A stretch of DNA of 64,000 nucleotides, taken from the NCBI GenBank assembly GCA_036785705.1, contig JAWUZG010000029.1, forward strand, positions 17,499,501 through 17,563,500. Direction: 5' to 3'. Made by a program: the position numbers and the translations under genes. The stretch is from Acanthornis magna. Its lineage: Eukaryota; Chordata; Aves; Passeriformes; Acanthizidae. The notes beneath the pieces were generated by a model that did no database searches, was not told where the DNA came from, and saw nothing but the letters and a program-made list of their open reading frames with translations. Below, in pieces: positions 59,201 to 64,000 of the stretch; the stretch's first letter is position 1; each line of letters begins with the position of its first letter.

Positions 59201-62200
59201 ATAAGAATCTCATCTTTAGGAGGCCATTGCTTTGTTTAGTTGGAATAAGGGGGAACTTACTTGGTACCTTGGCCACATTTTTTTGTACTACCTCTCAAAA
59301 TTCTTCCTCCCATGTGTTCCCATTAACACTGTCTGGACAGTTCTTTTTCCTTTCTCTCACTGCATTAGTGTTACACATACAGAGAGCCTACAGATTTGGA
59401 TGCAGGTTTGACTGGATGTGTAGAGGTAAATGTATTGCACAGAGAGTATCTTTAAAGTACTTTTCTGAGAAAGGCTTTTGCATAAATGCTCAGCTATCTC
59501 TGGAAGACATGTTTCTAATTAGCTCTATTGCAGTGAAAATATCTTGCAAATGGAGAAGAATAAAATTCCTGAGTTATGTAAATTTGCTTAATAATTTGGA
59601 GTAAATTGTCATAATGGTCCCACCTGACCTCACATTGTATGAAATGTCAAATTTCATTTTGAATAACCTATTTACCTCACGAAGGCAGATCTGCTCTTCT
59701 TCTGGGCCAGAGGCAGGGAACTTGACTTCTCCCTTGCAGCGGTCAAACTTTTAAGAGCAAGTATTGTCTCAACCATGGCACCTGGTATGCAGAAAGGACA
59801 GGACTTACTTATTTAAATACCTCTTTATATCTGAGGCCTCTGAAGATATATCCCGCTCCTTCCCCCATGGTTTCTGTGCCATCTAGATACTTGTGAAACA
59901 GCTGGTATCAGCATGGAGTAGGGTCTTAAGAAATAAAAATCTTGTACAGCCTCCTTCATTCTCTGTGTACATGGTCAGCACCTCTTCCCATCTAGTCACC
60001 TGCCCATCCCAGTTCTCTCTCCCAAAGTTTCCTCCTGTTTGGCAAGATATTCCTATGTTGAGACCACAGGACAAAAGTTTTTGAGCTGCAGTGTTTTTGG
60101 CATCACTGCCACCTCTCTCTCTTCTCTTTCTTCACTTCCTTCCCTTTACCCTCATATCTAATTCAGTGGAGTCAGCTGTGTGCCATCACATCTGTGCCAT
60201 TCATGCCTAGGGAGTGGAGGAACAAAAGATGGGCAACCTTCTTTACTCTCTGCACAAAATAATGTAGTAGTGATACAGAAATAGTGTGGACAGAGCAGCA
60301 GGCATCCTGCAAAAGTTAATGAACCCTGCTGCAACCAGCAATTTTGAGGATAGAAGCCTCTGTGAAACCACTTTTCTTCTGCAACACACTTTCACTAGCT
60401 ATCTCAGAAACCCATCATTGTTCATATTAACTTCCTCTGTAATGTCTCCACTTCTGAAGAAATACAGAGTTCTAGGAAGCCTAGAAAAAGAGCATTGGCT
60501 CTCCATGAGAAGTTTAAAAGTTGCATTTTCGTAAGGGTGGCATTTAATAACTGGCCTGCTAGTGAGGACGCACCATCAGGACAACAGCAGTCCTGAGTTG
60601 CTACACAAAGTTGTGTTGCTAAAAGACTTGAATAATTTTCAAAATCTACCATGGTGCTGAAGGAGGGGAAAGTTTGGAGGCGGGGATGGTGAAGTGAACC
60701 TTATTTTGGAAAAGGAACACTGCATCTTTGTGTAGAAATTTTTCCTCCTAGTGTTTAGGCTTATTCAACAGTAATCCAAGTGTTTCAGCTTGACCTGGAG
60801 TCAGGAAAGGGTCTGGCACAAACCCATGAGATTTAAAATTCTGCGTCACACCAGATGTCTGTTAGCAGACAGACGGGGTAGGTTGCGTTCGGGGGGGGAG
60901 GGAAGATTGGAGGGGGAAACAGTAACAAGCAACATTTAGATCTACAAATAGAAACAAATAGATTTACTTGAGCTTAGTGCTGGATGGAAATTTTAGTGAC
61001 TTCATGCACACAGCTCTTCTGGCCTGATGTAATTCCAGTCCATGTTTCTTGTCTTCATACTTCATCCGGAGTATGAAGAATGATTCCCCTTCCCCATTTT
61101 CATGCATGCTATAACATCATAGAGCCATCCTGCTTCAAAAAAGCTGGACAGCTCTCTGTTTGGTTCCTACGGAACATGAATATGTTAGTTTTACATGTTA
61201 GCAATGATTAAAGTAAGATTTTAACCTGTACATGTCTGTTTCTTTCAGGGTCTAGCAGCTTTTTACCATGGGAAAGTGGAATTCCTGCTAAACAGTATTA
61301 TGTACTTCCTAAGTACATGGTACATGAATATTGCCCTTATATGCCCTCTGCAAAGTTTTGCTTTGTCTTATTCCCAGTACACTCCTTGTTGATTAATTTT
61401 CAATGCTTTCTTCTTAGTGAAATGAACAGGATATAGCTATAAAGTATGCCCAGCAAAGATTGTGTATCTCTTTTTTCTGAGACATTGTACTAGCAAGGAA
61501 GGCACATCCCATTTGTTGGCATCAGATGTTGCCAAGTAAATACACTGTGAAGCACATTTATGCTCAGAACAACAGCAGGAGGTTCCTCTTGGCTCCTCTG
61601 ATCCCATTGTGCACTAAGTGCCACAATGTCTTCCAGTGGGAGAGGCTACAGAATAAACATGTTGAAGTACCGTACTTTGCAGGTCATCATCTTTACTAAT
61701 TTCAAACCCGAATGTTCCATAAGTCATTTGTAGTGGCCAGCTAGATAGTAAAACTCAGACAGTCTAAATACATATCTGTTTTTCAAATAGTCTATATTTT
61801 CAAATAATACATATATTCAAATAATAAATATGTGATGATCATATACTATAATGGTTTATATATATAGTATATGTGACTTCTAAAATTTTTTTAGAAGGTT
61901 GAATACTAAGAACTGCTCTATATTCTTTTTAGACCTTAGGACTTTATTTTCCTGAAATACATTTTCCTGTAACTGGGTTTCTGTGAGCCTACACTTCTCT
62001 TGAGAATGTGATTTGCATGCAGTACAAGAGAATTTTTTTGTTGTGTACTGTGAAAAAGCAGAATGAGCAGTAGATCACATTCTTTCAAAGCATTAGATTT
62101 TCAGAAGCAGACTACTTTTCCTTTTTAATTCATATTTTTTGTCAGGTGAATCCACACCAAGTACAATAGCAGGTGTTTTTTGCTGTTGTTGTAGTTGATT

Positions 62201-64000
62201 TTGTTTGTTTATGGTTTTGGTTGTTTTGTTAGGTCTTTTGCATGAGGAGTGATGGAAAACTGAGTAAATATAGAGGAAGAACCTCAAGATTTCAGTAGTT
62301 GTACTGGCTGTGTAAAAACTCTGCATGATCGAAATCATATTTTTACAAGTTTTTAGAACAAAATTTGCTGACTTCTTTTGTAGTTAAGAAGCCAGTATAT
62401 TAAAAGCCCAGTCAAGTCTGTTTTCCAATACAAAACATTTCACTAGTGAATTTGAATTTACCCTTCTGATTTGGTGGCACTGAAAACTTTGGTGATACAG
62501 CTGAAGCACTTAGTTGTCCCTGCAGTGTTTCCTCTGCTGCTTGCAGATCCTTGTACCTCTGACTGTCTTGTTCAAAACTGTCCTAAGCATACAATATTCA
62601 ATACAGACCAATTAAGTAAACTTTTCCTATGTTGCTTTGTCTCCTCTTTCTGTATACGTACTGTGCCATGGAAAAATACACTGAAGTAACTTTCCTTTTC
62701 TAATTGACACTGGTATTTATCAAATTTTGAGCAAGCCATGATTGTTCTTTGTTGAAATGAAGCTAAACAAAATTATGGCAATTGATAATAAATAATTTTT
62801 ATGTCAGTGGAGAATAATGTGCTTTTAATACACCTCTCACACTACTGCTTGAATTAAGGTATTGTAACTGTGTATGGTCCTGCCCAAGATCAGGGAGTTA
62901 CTTTTACACTAGCCTTGGAAGATAAGATCAAGCCATGGGCTGAGTTTTTAGTGCCAAGTAGTTCAAGTCAGTTGTATCCTTATCATATGCAGGAGCAGAT
63001 CTCAAGAGCAAACCCCTTCTTACCAGTCTCCTTTCCCTCTTCTTTCTCCCTGTCTGTTCTTGAGTCCTACTTTGCTAGGGAATTGGTGCCCAGAATTCTG
63101 AATGTGTGAAAAATAAAGGAATTTGGATTCAAGTGCAATTAAAGGTCATCAGCTCTCAAGAAAGCATATAGCATAATAATGTCATTAACCCCAGTCCACT
63201 CAGATCATATCTGTAACACCTCTAGGCTCTGTTCACTCTTTACTAAATGGGTAGAGAAGGGATTTCAGCTATCCTGAGCTTGTACTGCAGAAGAAATTCC
63301 TCACTGACTGCGTGATCACAGAGGATTTTTGTAAGAAGAATTTAAACTTGTTGCCTCTCCAGCTACGATTAACATGTACTTAGTACATGTATTAGACATG
63401 AAATGAGCAAGTAGGAAACTGGTTGATAAACCACAGGTAAGAGCCCTATCATGGCAAAAAGTCATAGCAAAGCAGAGGCAGCAAAATAGATGTCTATGAT
63501 TGTATGATTGCAAACATTTTTGGAGCTGAAGTTGTGAGTTTCTTTTTCATTGTTGTTTAGAAAACTCAGTTGTTAGACTGGTGAAATCAGTCAGATGAGC
63601 TAATGTTTGTTAAAATTTCTCTTGGACGAAGTCAGAGTGTATTTTTTTACTTTGAATTATTTACATATATTATCTAATAATTGTGACCTGTTGTTTTTCT
63701 CATCTGTCTTGTTTCCGTTTCTACTGAAATCATTGTACTGGTTTCAAGTTGTGAACACTTCTTTTCTTTGTGTACCTCCACCATGCATACCTGTATTTCT
63801 GAGCACACAGGCTTTTCTAATCTACTTCAAATGAGACAAGTATCTGCCTCATCCTCTCATGATTTCAGGATGTCACCATGTAGTTCAAGGCCAAATTAAA
63901 AATTATTTCCCTTGCTTTTTAAAAATTCCACAGAGACTCTCAATCAAATTTCAAGTATCAGCTGAAATCTTGCCTTCTTTCCTCACCTACTTCTTACTAT
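56291..64000. other. PDE1C intron to the window end, no recognised gene
   Basis: About 7.7 kb of mostly unique AT-rich DNA. Two G/T-rich tracts (57385-57475 and 62165-62235) and a G-run near 60891 are simple sequence. The 176-residue + frame at 59074-59604 and the 114-residue frame at 57866-58210 have no recognised domain. I did not find the next PDE1C exon. Confidence 0.5.
61840..61873. repeat. Short AT-rich palindrome
   Basis: Arms 'catatactata' (61840-61850) and 'tatagtatatg' (61863-61873) are perfect reverse complements around a 12-base loop. Confidence 0.85.

Noticed and set aside
59074..59604. 176-residue + strand frame, the longest in the window
   Set aside because: No recognised domain, no splice or promoter context, Cys/Phe-rich composition typical of translated AT-rich intron; a chance frame is the simplest reading.

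Overview
The window looks like avian nuclear DNA. It is a non-coding stretch of a large gene, full of CR1 (chicken-repeat-1) LINE copies, solo LTRs of bird-type endogenous retroviruses, and one tRNA-Ile-derived SINE with a CR1-like tail. That SINE architecture is known from songbirds (TguSINE1-like), so a passerine or close relative is my best guess. This rests on recognition by eye, not on a database search.

The only host gene I can support is PDE1C, the Ca2+/calmodulin-stimulated cyclic-nucleotide phosphodiesterase 1C, on the + strand. Two exons are visible. The first (8350-8521) is an internal N-terminal exon of the long isoform. The second (43633-43733) is an alternative first coding exon that starts at its own ATG and encodes the N-terminal calmodulin-binding helix. 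Both end in splice phase 2, so either can join the same downstream catalytic exons, which lie beyond the window. About 35 kb of intron separates them, and the rest of the window after 43.7 kb is also intron. A promoter for the short isoform must lie just upstream of 43.6 kb.

Layout. 1-6.56 kb: a decayed class I (gammaretrovirus-like) ERV, sense to PDE1C, holding pol remnants, a hydrophobic env-like segment and a probable 3' LTR, broken by a CR1 in each orientation; the larger CR1 carries its own insertion. 6.6-10.8 kb: mostly unique intron around the first PDE1C exon. 10.8-13.1 kb: a long CR1. 17.3-20.4 kb: a perfect 535-bp inverted duplication around a 2.05-kb spacer, the most unusual structure in the window. 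20.5-21.4 kb: an LTR with a large pentanucleotide expansion. 23.4, 26.9 and 30.7 kb: further LTRs. 29.4-32.6 kb: a mosaic of CR1 and LTR pieces. 32.6-42.9 kb: mostly unique intron, with the SINE at 40.8 kb. 42.9-43.7 kb: the alternative 5' region of PDE1C. 46.2-54.5 kb: a dense repeat nest in which five complete solo LTRs, each with a perfect 5-bp target-site duplication, sit in or beside an antisense CR1. 54.5-64 kb: mostly unique intron with one probable LTR remnant.

No CRISPR arrays, rRNA, functional tRNA genes or intact mobile-element genes were seen. The long open frames in the window are nearly all repeat-derived or chance frames.
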